46,764 nt of DNA from Emmonsiellopsis sp. PD_33 (GCA_032988165.1 JANTQF010000279.1:1-46764), one strand, 5' to 3'. Positions 1 through 12,577 are shown, numbered from the stretch's first letter. Notes: a model not told the origin generated them from the letters alone. Made by a program: numbers and translations.

Positions 1-1488
1 GTCTGACGTCAAGTCCCCTTTCCAGCCGACACAGTGCATCATCGCCTCTTGCAGATCAAGGGGTGAACCGCCCGCCCGCCAACACAGGCCGCGCTCTGCC
101 CTTAGCGTTCGCAGCCAGCTAAAAGAGGGAGGCGGTTGAGGGGGGTGGGATGGATGGACGGGTTGGGTGCGTACGTGGATTATAACGAGTGTATTGTACT
201 AACTGTAGGACCGAGCGGTTGAGGTGGGGGTAGGTAGGTAGGGGATAGAGTAGGATAGGGGGTAGATGATACGGTGCGGCTTGCGGTTGGATTTTGATGC
301 TGTTGAGTCGAGACGGAGACGGAGATGGATGGGGATGCGTTTTCCGGGAAGGTTTGGCATGTGTGTCTGGATACATAGGGGGATGGCTAATCAAAGATGT
401 AGGTAGAGAGGCCTGATTGTCTAATGAGATTGACGGATAGATAGATAGAGGAAGAAGGAAGGGAAGGACAGGTAAAAAGTTCTTCTTGATAATTTTTGGA
501 CTTTAATTGCATTTTGTTTTTCAATCATTCGAACAAGATGCTAGATTACAAGTAAAAAATAAAAAAAGGAATAATTGTAATATTCACAGCAGATGGCAAG
601 GGGAATGAATAGATGCTAAAGAAAAAGCAAAAAAGAGTAACTTTCAGTAGTAATCCCCTCCATACGATTGATAAATCCGCATAGTACAGGCTGGAACCTA
701 AGATATTAGGGATATAAAAGACCAAAATAAACAGCAGAGATAGAGTTGAGGAAAGCAAAAGCCAAAAGTGAACAATGCCAAAGGGGCGGCAGAGCAGCAT
801 CACATAGAGGAATCTTGCAGTAGCAAAACTAACACAAAATACTTCCTAAAAGCAAAGAAAGCACGGGGGAAAAACTGGAAGATGCGCTGACAAATATGAT
901 AAAATATGTTTTTGTTCCAATATATAATAACTGAATAGAAAAGCCGGACATCTGTTTTAAAAAATCAAGGCGGCAGTAAATTAAGACAAAATAAGAAATA
1001 TGAAAAATACATGGGAATATTATGACAGTTAGTATATATGGTAAAAATCGAAAAAGGAAATGAGAAAAGGAAAACAAAATAGCAAAGCGGCAGCAATAGC
1101 AGGGCCGATTGGTCCTAGATGAAGAAAAGTAAAACAATGAGGAGAGCAGGCAAAGTCCACGGTAAGTAAGGTAGGAAAAGAGGAATGAATAAATAAGAGG
1201 GAAAACGCCCAAATTGCGATGACATGTCATGGCTCATGCATGGAGGGAAGATAGAGAAGAAGAAATGCCAGCAGTAATAGAAAAGAAAGATCCGCCGAGG
1301 AGAACGCTCTGTAGGCAAGAGTGAAAATTTTCCGGGAAGGATTAGATTAGGGGGGTTTTGCTGTTTTTAGTACTCATAGGGTTCATAGACGGAATGATGC
1401 TGTGGGTAGCCAGAGACGTTGGTTTGTGATTGAGACCACGCACCGCCGCCAGCTAGTTTAAGACGGCGTTCTAAGAGAGAAAAGGACG
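1..1488. other. Intergenic DNA downstream of the chitin synthase; no gene seen
   Basis: No convincing coding region is present. From about 400 to 1350 the plus strand is strongly purine-rich, so the minus strand is T/C-rich. This is compatible with the 3' untranslated region of the chitin synthase followed by spacer. The short open frames here have low-complexity compositions (Ser/Phe/Leu or Pro/His rich) and no recognisable domain. Confidence 0.6.
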
Positions 1489-4400
1489 TTAGCTTTGGGT
1501 ACTACTATGCTTTTGATGAAGGTCATGGTAGGACAAACCTTTTTCGAAATCTGCCCATCTCTTCATAGTAATCTTACTACTGTCAAATTCTCCTTCGTAC
1601 TCAATGCCGGCCTTCTTCGTCTTCTCACCCGCCGTTTTACGCGTATCGCCCCAGCTAAAGTCATCAAACTTCCAGTAGGCATACGTAGGGAGTACGAAGT
1701 TCCATATTGGGAGCGAGATTAGGTATATAAACATCCACATGACATAGGAGAGGCGGTGGGCCGTGACAACAATGAGAATGGCGGGAAGACCGAGGATGAG
1801 CGCTAGCAGGATAAGTGGTATGATCTGGACGGGTTTCTTGACGATGGAGATAACGACGACGTAGAAGGTGAAAGCTATGGCGGCGGGGAGGACCAGGGTT
1901 CCGATAAGTTCCATAAACACTACGAACTGCATGCTGAAACAGAAGGTTCCGCAGAGATCTCTGACGAGGACGAGTTCCATCAGGTTATGTACGGTACTGT
2001 TGATCCACCGACGGCGCTGGGAGAGAAGAACGGTGAATTTTTCTGGAACGGTTGTTTTGCAGACGGCCTGGGGAACAAAGACCTGTTTTCGTTTGGGGAA
2101 GGTCTTCAGCATCAGTGTCGACAGGTATCGATCCTCACCAAGTAGGAGAAGATTCTTCTTGTGAAGCGTATCGACTACGTTCTCCGAATAGTGCTCGACG
2201 ACATCTGGGTTCGCAAGGATCGGAACCCAGTAGTTCTGCCCTCCCTTTGGAGCCTTGATCCGGTACATACAGAAACAACCGGGCAAACAAGTCACACCAC
2301 CAAAGACAGACTCGAACGATTTGGAAAGGTGATGGGAGATGAAATATTCGAAAACCTGAATCGTCGTAACCCAACTCTCGGCCTTGTTCGCGATCTTCGT
2401 CTCACCGCAAAGTCCCATAATCTCAGGGTCTTTGACCATAGCAGATATCATATGCGTCAGGCTGTCAGGGAAAACTTTAGTGTCGGCATCAACCATGAGA
2501 ACGACCTCGTAGAAATCCGGAGAAATGCCAGTGATTTTCCACAAGCCATTGAACATCTCAAATTCCAGCTCCGTCATCCGTTCATCGAACATGACTTTCT
2601 GGAGGAATGACATGAGAATAATCTGGCTGTCACGTTTTCCACGGTTGCCGGGCTTGCTGTTTTTCGCTTCATCGGGCGTTCCACACTTAACCACCACCAT
2701 CATTGGGACACGCTGTTGCTTGTCGATGGGGACGACAGAGTGTTCGCCGTAGTCGTAGAAACCGGTATAGATCTTGGCCATATTGTGCCTCTTTGCTCCA
2801 CTGGCCACTGCAACGTAGGAGAAAGCTTGAACGTCTTCGGGCAGGATAGTGTGGTCACCCATCATGCTAAGGGCGATTTCAGGAGTTGATAGAGATTCTC
2901 CCTTTCCTTTGATCATACCGTCACAAATGACGATGATAGTCTTATGGCTGTTGGGGTAATCGGTCATAGCAATAGAATCTAGTGTTGTACGCAAGCCTTC
3001 AGCACCTTCCGAGTAGGCAGTTACCAGACAGATGGCGTGGGCTAGAGGGTATCCAAACGGTTGCCATTCGGGTGGAGGTTGGGGAACAACAGCTTCATGG
3101 ATGAAGCTGCTCATTCCCTGGTCAGCATCACTAACCGCCGTGGAAAATCGTTGTTCTTGACCTCCCAGCATCAAACTGGTATGGCTCCCGACGAAACTCT
3201 GCCGCATGTATGGATCAGTGCCTAGGGTTCCCTGACTGGCATTTTGTCCCAGCTTGTACATCGGATTCGGAGCAGCACTAAGTCGACTGCCAGCATTTTG
3301 GCTAACCATAGTAGTTGGCGCAGCGCGCTGCTTCTGGATACCGCGATCCATGACGTACGGGCTCGTGAATCGAGATGTGGTTGGGAAAATGGTGCTTCCA
3401 CGTTTGCTACCGCGATCGGGACCAGCAGGATCGGCCAGGCGAGGTCCAGGACGGTAAATATCGTCACTCCAATCTTCAATCTGCTTCTTGCGCACCTTGG
3501 ACCTGGGGTCCATGTTCGTCTTCGCAGCAAAGCGACTGGCTAGGAACCACTGGAAAGCCAAAGCCAGGACGAACTTTGCACCAACCACGGATAAGATGAA
3601 CGCCAGAGAGACGTATAGAACCACTTTCGAAGCAATGCATCCCACACTCTCGGTGTCGACGGATCCGACCCTGATAATTTCACTTAAGCATTTGGCGATA
3701 CGTTTCTCACTAGGCGATTGGAACATATGTGTCACATCGACACCTCGAACAGCGGCGTTCAGGCGAAGCTCATCAAATCGAGATGGAACATTGACTTGGC
3801 TCCGATTGAACCAATTCAGGAGATTCAAATCAAGAACATTCCCCGAGTACACCATAAGATTTCGGGATTGATTTTTCAAATCGTCCCACGTAAAATAAAC
3901 CTCCCCAGAGCTATGTAGCTCGTGGTAGAAAGTATCCCTAGCCTTGAAACTTGTATGACACTGGAAGCCGAGATACGGAGTTTGGGTGAAGTTCGGTTGA
4001 CTCGATCCATCCTGCTTGAAAGACACGCACGGAAAATACCAGCCCATTTCTCCTTCGCTGTTTGTTGGCACATCGGAGTTCTCTGCCGGTGTAATAAGAT
4101 CTTTACATGCGCCATTCACATTCTGAAACATGAAACTCGCATCTTGTCCGCCGAGATTGACAGGCTCGTAGGCCACGTTGGTCCTATCAGGCACACCGTA
4201 GGCTAAGGGGTGTTTGGTGCCCTCCATACTGTACGCTTTACCATGAAAGATGATGTATCCGTGATCGACCTTGTTGATCTTGAGCCGGAGGCCAGGGCTT
4301 CCGCAGACAACCTGTGTAAAACCGAACGTAAGGAATCCAACAAAGGTACAAATGAGGAGAATAATACTGATAAGCCCCATCTTCTCACGCCAAGCTCGTC

Positions 4401-5085
4401 GTTGCGCTTTCGCCGGCATCCCCACACATCTAAGGACGATATCAGGACACCAAAATGTTACCATTCCGCAATACACGTTCCAAAGACTAGGAGGCTTGAT
4501 GGCATCCATCTCTTCTTGTCGCCTCTTCTCCGCCTCCTTGATGGCTTTCGATTCTTTTCGTGAGAGTTTCCTCTGCGTGTGTTTCTGGCTAGGTTGCCGC
4601 TCAGTCGGATGGCGGCCTTGCAATCTCGCACCCCGGTTCCCGTGGTCGCCATAGTTGCCGGTATTAGTTCGAGCCTGCCTGTTCAAGCTTTTGATATCTG
4701 TACTTCCAGAACTCATAGTGTCTGTCGGCTCTCCACCCTCAAGCACGGGCTCATTGCCAGTCGTAGACGGGTAAGTATTCATGTTCGCCGCATGTTGCCT
4801 GTAATGGTAGTTAGGATGATCGCGATTGATACGATTCCGCTCTGGCCTAATTAAACTTCTTTTGCGGTTCAATCCCCTATCATCCTGGCCCGGAGTGCCA
4901 GGAGATGATGGCGAATTTCCAAAATAGCCATTATTCCGCCGTGAACCAGGTGAAGGTGTCGATGGATTGTCTAAATACCCGCCTGTCTCGAGATCCGGGC
5001 GTCGTCTATGATATGACTCTCGAAACGAAGGTTGATGGGACTCCCGCAGCGGAGATGATTGGTTTGGGCGTTGGGGGAGGGACAT
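1489..5085 (-). CDS. Class IV chitin synthase (Chs3/ChsD type)
   Basis: This single-exon gene encodes 1198 residues, the usual length for class IV chitin synthases, which polymerise UDP-GlcNAc into chitin at the plasma membrane. Residues 1-200 are a basic, Ser/Pro/Asn-rich disordered region. A membrane segment lies at about 236-261, followed by an extracytoplasmic region of about 265-470 where family members carry a cytochrome-b5-like fold. A second hydrophobic segment is at about 484-515 and a linker runs to about 670. The GT2 catalytic domain follows. Visible catalytic motifs are DAD at 866-868, GEDR at 983-986 and QRRRW at 1023-1027. Three or so C-terminal membrane helices span about 1045-1135, and the SWGDTRK motif is at 1144-1150. 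No myosin motor is present, which excludes classes V and VII. The chosen ATG opens the frame, and an AT-rich leader lies immediately upstream. A likely activator is encoded divergently 7.5 kb away. No defect is seen. Confidence 0.95.
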   Translation of the reverse strand: MSLPQRPNQSSPLRESHQPSFRESYHRRRPDLETGGYLDNPSTPSPGSRRNNGYFGNSPSSPGTPGQDDRGLNRKRSLIRPERNRINRDHPNYHYRQHAANMNTYPSTTGNEPVLEGGEPTDTMSSGSTDIKSLNRQARTNTGNYGDHGNRGARLQGRHPTERQPSQKHTQRKLSRKESKAIKEAEKRRQEEMDAIKPPSLWNVYCGMVTFWCPDIVLRCVGMPAKAQRRAWREKMGLISIILLICTFVGFLTFGFTQVVCGSPGLRLKINKVDHGYIIFHGKAYSMEGTKHPLAYGVPDRTNVAYEPVNLGGQDASFMFQNVNGACKDLITPAENSDVPTNSEGEMGWYFPCVSFKQDGSSQPNFTQTPYLGFQCHTSFKARDTFYHELHSSGEVYFTWDDLKNQSRNLMVYSGNVLDLNLLNWFNRSQVNVPSRFDELRLNAAVRGVDVTHMFQSPSEKRIAKCLSEIIRVGSVDTESVGCIASKVVLYVSLAFILSVVGAKFVLALAFQWFLASRFAAKTNMDPRSKVRKKQIEDWSDDIYRPGPRLADPAGPDRGSKRGSTIFPTTSRFTSPYVMDRGIQKQRAAPTTMVSQNAGSRLSAAPNPMYKLGQNASQGTLGTDPYMRQSFVGSHTSLMLGGQEQRFSTAVSDADQGMSSFIHEAVVPQPPPEWQPFGYPLAHAICLVTAYSEGAEGLRTTLDSIAMTDYPNSHKTIIVICDGMIKGKGESLSTPEIALSMMGDHTILPEDVQAFSYVAVASGAKRHNMAKIYTGFYDYGEHSVVPIDKQQRVPMMVVVKCGTPDEAKNSKPGNRGKRDSQIILMSFLQKVMFDERMTELEFEMFNGLWKITGISPDFYEVVLMVDADTKVFPDSLTHMISAMVKDPEIMGLCGETKIANKAESWVTTIQVFEYFISHHLSKSFESVFGGVTCLPGCFCMYRIKAPKGGQNYWVPILANPDVVEHYSENVVDTLHKKNLLLLGEDRYLSTLMLKTFPKRKQVFVPQAVCKTTVPEKFTVLLSQRRRWINSTVHNLMELVLVRDLCGTFCFSMQFVVFMELIGTLVLPAAIAFTFYVVVISIVKKPVQIIPLILLALILGLPAILIVVTAHRLSYVMWMFIYLISLPIWNFVLPTYAYWKFDDFSWGDTRKTAGEKTKKAGIEYEGEFDSSKITMKRWADFEKGLSYHDLHQKHSSTQS

Positions 5086-7064
5086 GTTGATTTATTTGTA
5101 TACCGCTGAATTTCCAAATAAACATAAATATTAGTGTCAGCTGCTTCTCCTTTCAAGAGGCCGCCCAAAATTTGTTCAATCGCCGCACAGTCTCACATTC
5201 GACCAACTCTCCAACATACCGGGTTGAACACCAGCGCAGACAAAGCCCCAACTTCAGCGTTTGCCACCACCGACTCTCTCCCCGTCGCAAGATCTCAAAG
5301 TCCAGCGAGTGCCTTGTTCAGGTTTTTGGAGGGGTTGTGGGGGGATACGGAATCGATCAGTGAATGAAGTAGGCGTCCAACTGAACCCTCGAGGATGTTT
5401 CGAGATGCAACCAATTTTCAAGCGACTGACATTGGAATGGGACGGAGATACTCGGCTGATTGGCGCGCGCGGGTCGTAGGAAGGCGTAGGACACTACTGT
5501 AAAGGAGAGATCTACCAGGCTGGTTGTTTCGAAGGAGAACGGGGCGAGCTGCGGCTCAAGACACGGAGAGCGGCAGTGCCAAAAGGGCCGGAGATGAGAA
5601 GAGAGAAAAAAGCCGCCCGGAGGTGCCCGCGACGGCGAACGAGCGACAAAGAACAGAGAGACGTCTGCAGTGAGGAGCGGGCTAGGAAAAGCGACAGGCC
5701 ATGGCACACCAGCAGCAGCGGGCGGGGTGAGAGAGGACGCGGGTCAAACGAGGGTGGTGAGGGTGGTGAGGAGGTGAGGCTCGACGTCCAGCATCAACAG
5801 GAGACGTCGTCTGTCTAGCGGGCTGGGGCTGTCAAAGCGAGCGGGTTGGGGTAGTCCCAAAGCGGAAAGGCCCCAGAACGCATGACAGGACAGAGACAGG
5901 GGCGCCGGTATTGGTATGTATGCATGTACCGCCCCGTACGGTATCGCGTATCATCGCCCTTTGCCTGCGCTGTGTCTCACAGATATCGCCAACATGTCAC
6001 TGCATACGGAGCATAATAACTCCCTATCAGCCGCCATTTTTAGTGTTTACCCGCTCTGTAGACTGTGGCCCAGTGCGTGGTGACAGCGGAACCACAACCA
6101 CAGACATCCATGGCCATCGATACCATGGTAAGCGGTGGCAGTGCCTGGCTTATTCTTAGATCTGGGCCTGGCGGTACGGCAGTTAAATTACCATACTACA
6201 ACGATACCGCCAATACCCCTGGCAGCAGCGTAATTTAGTAATGCGGTTACATACCCTCACGCCATCCTTACCGCGATCAAGGCCAGGCCCCGCCAGTCGC
6301 CTTGGAAACAGTGAAGAGCCCTCTCATCTCTCTGAATGACAAGACATATGGGTTATCCCTCCATTTCCCAGAGGCACACAAATGCTGGCATTGATCAGCA
6401 TCCTCGCGCAAATCATACCCGCATCAATCTTCTCAATATGCGGGCACAGGGGGGAGATGCTGCAGACTGTATTGCTACTGGCTGGAGACTGATGCATTCA
6501 GAGCGTGGACAGGTCACTGCTGGCTGTGGGAGTCGAGTCGATATTTCTTGCTTGGGGCAACTATTCCTCCATTCTCTTCTTACTCCGTACAGAGGGTTAC
6601 AATCAGTCACCAGGGGAGGAGAATATTTCGGTTCTGGCTTTGCCTCCGGGGGGCAATTAACTGTCACTGTCACTGGCAGTTTTGCATCCTTCCCTGAACC
6701 CCTGTAGGTTGCGATGCAGTACTAAAAATATATGGGACGGGTTCTGAATCCCGGGATGAAATGCCAAGAAGTAAGTTAACGGTACATCAATAACCACAGC
6801 AGGCCATCAGAAATGAAAAAATTAAAAATATATTTAAAACTCTTCGATAAAGTAATAGCAATAAATATAAGCATTAAATAAGGTATATTTATAAATAATT
6901 ATTGTTTCTTTAATCTAAAACAACTTGAACAGTATATACTGGAGAAGAGGTTGTTGGATCTATGGGTATTCCATCTGAAGATGTTATCCTGTATATTTAT
7001 ATCCAAATCATACCGAAAAGCTCATTACATATTGATAGAGAGTGCGTGAAATGTGAAAACCAGC
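5086..7064. other. Promoter region of the chitin synthase and spacer to the MFS relic
   Basis: No gene is recognised. The first few hundred bases are the 5' region of the chitin synthase. A purine-rich tract with a short GAGGGTGGT-type duplication lies near 5750-5780. A TACTCCGTA nonamer occurs at 6591-6599. From about 6810 to 7050 the DNA becomes AT-rich just before the 3' end of the MFS pseudogene. Small open frames here lack homology that I can recognise. Confidence 0.5.
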
Positions 7065-8661
7065 TCACTGAGCCTTCCTAACCCTCCTCCTCTCCATCGC
7101 CACACTCGCCAAAACCGACAACACAGCCAACGCAACAGGGATATAAAGCGTCTGAACCACCGCCTCGTCATACCCAGAAAGCACAGCACCGAGTCTCGCA
7201 GACCCGATCTGCCACCTCACATCCACCAGGCCTCCGTGGTCAAGGATGCTCCAGTCAGTCCCCGGCAAATGCTGCTCCACTTTGATGCCCAATCGGCTCT
7301 GAAACAGCACCGCAGAAACCGAAACAAAGAGCGCAGATGCGAGAAACCCCCGTGAACGCAGTAATTGCGACCCCGGTGGCGATGTCCTTGTCTGGGAGAA
7401 CGGTCTGCACGGCGAACACTGGTGCTTGAAGTCCCAGGCCCACGCCGGCGCCGAGAAAGGTCAGGAGTAGGATGGTTTTAACCAGGGCGTCATTGTATTG
7501 GATTGTGGTGAGTAGTCCGGAGGCGATGGGCGTGAGGACTGAGCTGATGAGCATAAAAGCTGTAGTGGTTATAGATAGCATTAATTACCCTTCCTTCCAG
7601 GGATATATGCCAATACCTACGGTAATAATACCCCATCCATGTGGTCCCTGCACCGGCCGTGAGGACCGTCATAGTCATACCCGCAAAGAGCGGCAAGCCC
7701 ATAGCCCTGTATTTCGTAGCACTAAACCCGCGCACCCCCTGGAAGTATATCGACATGTAGTACTCAGTAACGGCGAGGATACCATTGCTGCAAGCACTGA
7801 ACCAAGCCGCAGCCAGGACACCGCGCTGCGTCATTGATGCGCGGGGGAAGGGTAGCATCTTCCTTCTTATGATACTGCATGAACGCAAAGACACCGATGA
7901 ACACGGGAAATAGCACCAGCAGCGCAATAATCTGGGCATTGGCCCAGCTGTATTTGACGCCGCCCCATTGTAGCCCGATTAGCAGGCAGACAATTGCAGG
8001 CACGAATACCAGTGTCCCTGGAATGTCGAGCCGCTTGGACTTTTCCACCACAGGCAATCCGGCTTCGTGAGGGGGGTTCACCGGCAGTTGGAACCCGTAA
8101 GCGACGAACCTGATTGCAATGGCCCCGATGGGTAGGTTGGTTCCGAAACAAGCCCTCCAGGAAATGGCGTCGATGAGCACACCGCCGATAAGGGGGGGAA
8201 TCACCATGGCTATGTTTGAGCCTGCGCCTACGAACCTGGTCCAGAATGGCCGCTTGTGCACAGGCAGTTGGCTGGTCAGCAGCACAATGCTGCCTGTCTG
8301 GATACCGCCGCTACCTAAGCCTGCGATGGCGCAGCCCAGGATGAACATCGCACTGGTCAGGGCGACGGTGCAGAGGAGCGAGCCGAGCTAGCTCGAATAT
8401 GAACATGGAGACTAGGAAGATGGTCTTCATGGGGAAGACGGTGTACATCTGGGCGGAGAAGAATATGAAACTGCTGCTTATCAGCTGGTAGGATGCCGAG
8501 TACCATCCAATGTCATTTAGCTGCTTGAACTGGTTGGAGAGGCTGGGGACGGCCACCGCGACGATGGTCATGTCGAGGCCGACAAAGATGACGCAGAGGA
8601 GAATTGAGAAGATGACGAGCCCTCGTTTGAACCCGGTGGGATATATGAGAACATCTTCCAT
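7065..8661 (-). pseudogene. MFS (DHA2-type) efflux transporter, frameshifted pseudogene
   Basis: Five overlapping minus-strand frames together spell one 14-helix drug:H+ antiporter-like protein, but the frame is broken three times. (1) At 8386-8393 the tetranucleotide AGCT is duplicated; removing one copy restores the expected FELGSLL segment. (2) Near 7834 there is one extra base, after the segment ATLPPRI. (3) Near 7345 there is one extra base in the AAACCCCC run (plus strand), after the segment AFTGV. The shift at 7560-7620 is instead explained by a normal 61-nt GT-AG intron. Helical segments such as IFSILLCVIFVGLDMTIVAV and the AIAGLGSGG motif identify the family. The Arg usually preceding AIAG is Cys, and the GPxxGG motif C reads PPLIGG, which fits relaxed constraint. 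The frame starts at Met 8661 directly after an in-frame stop, so an upstream exon may be lost. Sequencing error is an alternative, but the 4-bp duplication makes it less likely. Confidence 0.8.
7560..7620 (-). other. Predicted intron within the MFS pseudogene
   Basis: On the minus strand this 61-nt segment begins GTAGGT and ends CTACAG. Removing it joins the segment ending MGYYY to the one beginning PFMLISS in one frame. Size and splice signals match the other introns in this window. Confidence 0.7.
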
Positions 8662-11400
8662 ATCCAGCTACTCTCGCGATGGCCCTGTTGCCGTTTGGGG
8701 ATCTGGAGTCTCTGTCACGGTCGACATTCCACAGAAGTTTCGTTGGAGTCGTTTTCCTCATAGAGGGTGTTTTAATATTCTTAGAGATCAGAGTCGATGG
8801 GGGATAAACAGTGGTATGGAAGAGGATTCTTTAGAAGTTTTATTAGTGCTGACCAGGACATAACCTGGTTGATATTGCTCTTGTTGATGCATCGCAGCAT
8901 CTATTCGAACTTTCCTCTCGCCTCAAAACATACAACCGAAGAAGTCAGTGAGCTCTCCCATAAAAGGCAATGGAGCTGGCGGCACAGCAAATGTACAGGA
9001 TGTTTACTCCGTTGTCAATTTGATGTGTGAGTATGCCTGCTGACTCCTGAGATTCTGCAACCAACGGAGGACGATAAAAGCGCGGAGCAGCAGCAGCAGC
9101 GCAGATAAATAACCCAGATAATAAATAGAGTCCTTTCAAATATATATAAACTATGGTAAAACTAAGTGTCATAAAATAATTCTCAGAAAAGGAGTAGGTA
9201 ATCGGAGGGTAGAAATACAGGAAATCTACTCCGTAGGCAGGGGGTTATTTACCCATTTCAAACTCTGTCACCCGCGTGATTCTCACCAGATTCCTGGTAA
9301 TTAATACAGCAGCAGTACGGTCCCCGTATGGCAATGTTCCCGTATGTATGTACGTACCGGTACGCACGCCACCAAGCCATCCATCCAATAATACATCGCG
9401 GCAATGGCATTTTTGCCCGTTCCCAGAGCCAAAAACCAGGCACAAAAGTGTCGTCAGCGGTCGAGATGGGTGGCTAGATAAAAATACTATCCTATGGGCA
9501 ACCGGCGATCTGATCTGTATTTGCCCGCGACACTGTCTCATATCATCAATACTGTTTGAAACACTCTCTGCTCTGCCCGTCACTCACCTCTGACAGCATG
9601 AACCATTGAACCCCCAACCCACAAACGATGTCGCGTCTGGCGGCACCATCCGAGATCCTCTGAGTCTTGGCCCAGACCACCACCCCCTCCAAGACTCGCT
9701 TCCAGTGTCAGTTTCGTCCTCTCTCATACCGAGATACAGATCCTTTTTTTCCCCTTCTTGATGGGCCATGGCGTCTGAACATGAGCAGGTTTGACCAGAA
9801 GCTGCTTCAAATTACAAGCGCTCAAGACCGCTCGCTGTTCACTGCCGTCTGCCAGTCCCCCCAACTGGAGGAACCCTGTCTGTGCGGAATAAAATCTGGG
9901 TACTCCGACGTTCAAGCACCACTAGGACAGACAGAACTTCTGCCGTAGCTATTCCCGTCATGGCTAGCTGCATCGTCAGTAGTGGTACGACATCATTCCA
10001 CCCCTCCTTGATCAATAATAACGCGAACAATTATTGGTGAGCGGCGATTGGATGCGGGGGTTTTATACAGCATGCCACGGTTCGGGAAGTAGACAGATGG
10101 AGCTCCTTCCTATGTATGTACAGTGTTGAAAACGGCACCCAGGAGATTTGGAAAATGTTATGGGCAAGCATTCTTTTTCTGAGCTCGGGTAACTTTTATG
10201 GAGTGCGGCCCATGGGGTGGTGATTGGGGAACTGTTACATCATCATTGAATCCAAGTAAGGTTTTCGTCCACCTGCTCATCCATGGTTCGTCTCGATGTC
10301 AATTCGAGAATTTTCTAAGAAAAATAAAAACACAAAGATAAGGGGGGAAGTAACTTCGAGTAAAAATTGCAAGGCCATTTTTAATTCTTGCTTGCAAGAT
10401 AGTTTGTTTGGTGGGAGGTTCTTCACCGTGTCAAGAAGAGGGGCTTGGTTGGACGTTCGATATCGACAAAGGATTTTTGCGATCAGCCGCAAAACGCAAG
10501 AAAAAAAATGATGCAAATCCGAGTCCCCTGGCCCACCGGATCTGGATCCGCCTGAGACGAGGAACTTGATGAGGCTTGGCCACTTGGGTGCCTGGTGATG
10601 GCGCTGGGGGTGAAAAAAAGACGATTCTATTAGCGAGGCGCCGCTGGACGGACTGCAGCCTTTTCGCTTGGTTGCAAGCCACCAGCGCCAGCGCTGGCAG
10701 GCTGTGAGTGGACAGAATTGCTGGAAAAAATTTGTGCATACAGGCTGCGGATGGCATAAAGGCGGTGCGTGGCGATTAAATACGCCCGGAAATAATGAAA
10801 AATGTCTCTCTTTTGTCCGCGAGTTTGCATGATCCAACAGTGTGGTCTCCCCTGGGCCCTTGGCCAAGCGGGTATTTGCATGGGGCCTAGGCACAGCGAA
10901 CAGCGAGAAAACGTGCTTCGCAAACCTGCAGATGTCGTTCAAATTTAGCTCTCGTATTAATCTCAGAATCCTATCATAGCACCCCCCCCCCCCACCCCCC
11001 CTGCCTTGCGGCTTTTGCCCGCGAGGGGGGAGTGGGCGTAGAGTAAGGTGGCGGCTGAAATTAAGGAATTTCCACCAAGCTTGTTCCCTCGACCATCATG
11101 TACGATGCAGGATGCTTAGTAGAACGCGCAATCGCCAGTATCATTGGAGCAGATGGCAGACTGACAGCAGAACAACGGGCTGTTCCCCGCCTCTGGGGCC
11201 TTGAGCTGATATATGAGCCCGCTGCGCGTCAACTGCGGAGTGCAGCGGAATACGGTAAGAATAGAAGCAGGCGGGATGTAGTGACATGTGCAGGGTGGAA
11301 GAAGACACAGCGTACGAGTAGTCATTTATTAGCTGGTTCACCGGTTCATGGAGCGAGGGTTGAGGTTCTGGTTCTCTTTGCCGCTGGAGAATTCGCCCGC
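8662..11400. other. Intergenic DNA; no gene recognised
   Basis: I see no coding region that I can defend. A TACTCCGTA nonamer occurs at 9227-9235. A C-run interrupted by a single A (12 C, A, 7 C) lies at 10982-11001. A 221-codon minus-strand open frame at 10277-10942 is compositionally odd and matches no family that I know, so it is not called as a gene. Confidence 0.5.
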
Positions 11401-12577
11401 TAAAAGGAGCCGCATCCCCAGGCTAACCCCAATCCGCTCGTTGTCTCTCCTCCTCCTCGTCTTCTCCCTCTTCTTCTTCCTCCTCTTCTCCTCCGTCTCT
11501 CATTCTCCCCCTCTCTCTGGCCTATATCACTGTCGTTATACCGTCTCTTGCTCCCTGTCCCTGCGACCTCCGGGCCATCCCCGCATTTCTGTACTTGAGA
11601 CGCTGCTAATTAACCTCTTGCTGATCGGGATCCTTGTCCACCCATCTTCGCCGATACCGACTGGCCAGCTAAATCTTCTCTCGTTTTCTCCACTTTCTTT
11701 GGCCTTTGAGAAGAAGCCGCCGCTGTTTTTGCTTTGTCGGCTTGTTGGGAGCTTGGATAATAATCCCATTGTTCCCAGTTGCCCGCTCGTTGGAACCCTC
11801 CCCTCCCTCCACTCTCTTCCTGTCTACGCCCAGGTTAATTCCGAGTCTCGAAGTTGTGGTTACACTTGTGTGTTTCGAGGGTGAGCTTGACGATCTTGGG
11901 CCCATTGATATCATCGGTCGGGAGAATATGCGGATGGGCAAATAAACCGGACTGGTCCCATTGATCTGCCCCATTGAACGTGGACTTTGTTCCTTCGCCT
12001 CCCACCCAGCCCAAAGTCCACCACTGCAGCACGCCACAGCTCGCACGTTCTCAACAAAATAAGGAGGAGGAGCCAGACTCGAAACAGAGCCCAGCAAAGG
12101 CTTTCTTTTGAGACAAAAAATCAAATATCTGAGGGTGGCACTGTTCCTGACGTTCTTTGACTGCGTTCATTCTCCATTGTTTTGGGAAGGCCATTTGATC
12201 CAATTTGCCGTGCAGGGTGAGTTGCTTCAACGTTCTTGGGGCTGACATCAAACCTGCAAACCCGATTGACCTGACAGCGTGGTTGGATGTCTAGGAATTT
12301 AAGGCTGTGATATCATCCCCAGGCTCAGCGCCCTCCAGCACTTTATTCTCTCCCACCTCTACCAGATCCATATCTCTCGTTTCTCGAACGTAAACGCCTG
12401 TAAACACTACTATTATCCCGCTGACTCGATAACCTCCACTATTTTTCTCCAGACTATCGAGCATAACCAGGCAAAATTTTAGGGCGACAATCGGCTTCTT
12501 GGACATACCATCTGCTTTGGATAATTTCCTAATAGTGATAGGTGAAACATCTACGTTAATACATACATACCCCAGCG
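11401..12577 (+). promoter_or_regulatory. Pyrimidine-rich leader/promoter of the Sel1-repeat gene
   Basis: The plus strand carries long CT-rich stretches, notably about 11440-11570 with repeated CTC/TCT/CCT. Such tracts are typical just upstream of and within the 5' untranslated region of filamentous fungal genes. They precede the Sel1-repeat gene starting at 12578. The exact transcription start cannot be fixed. The 178-codon frame over this tract is a composition artefact. Confidence 0.45.

Noticed and set aside
119..1318. Several open frames downstream of the chitin synthase
   Set aside because: Low-complexity Ser/Phe/Leu or Pro/His translations from purine/pyrimidine-biased DNA; no homology seen.
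10277..10942. 221-codon minus-strand open frame
   Set aside because: Unusual residue composition, no recognisable domain or membrane topology, and no splice-consistent neighbours; likely chance.
11348..11884. 178-codon plus-strand open frame
   Set aside because: It follows the CT-rich leader of the Sel1 gene; its Leu/Ser/Pro/Phe composition is dictated by pyrimidine bias.
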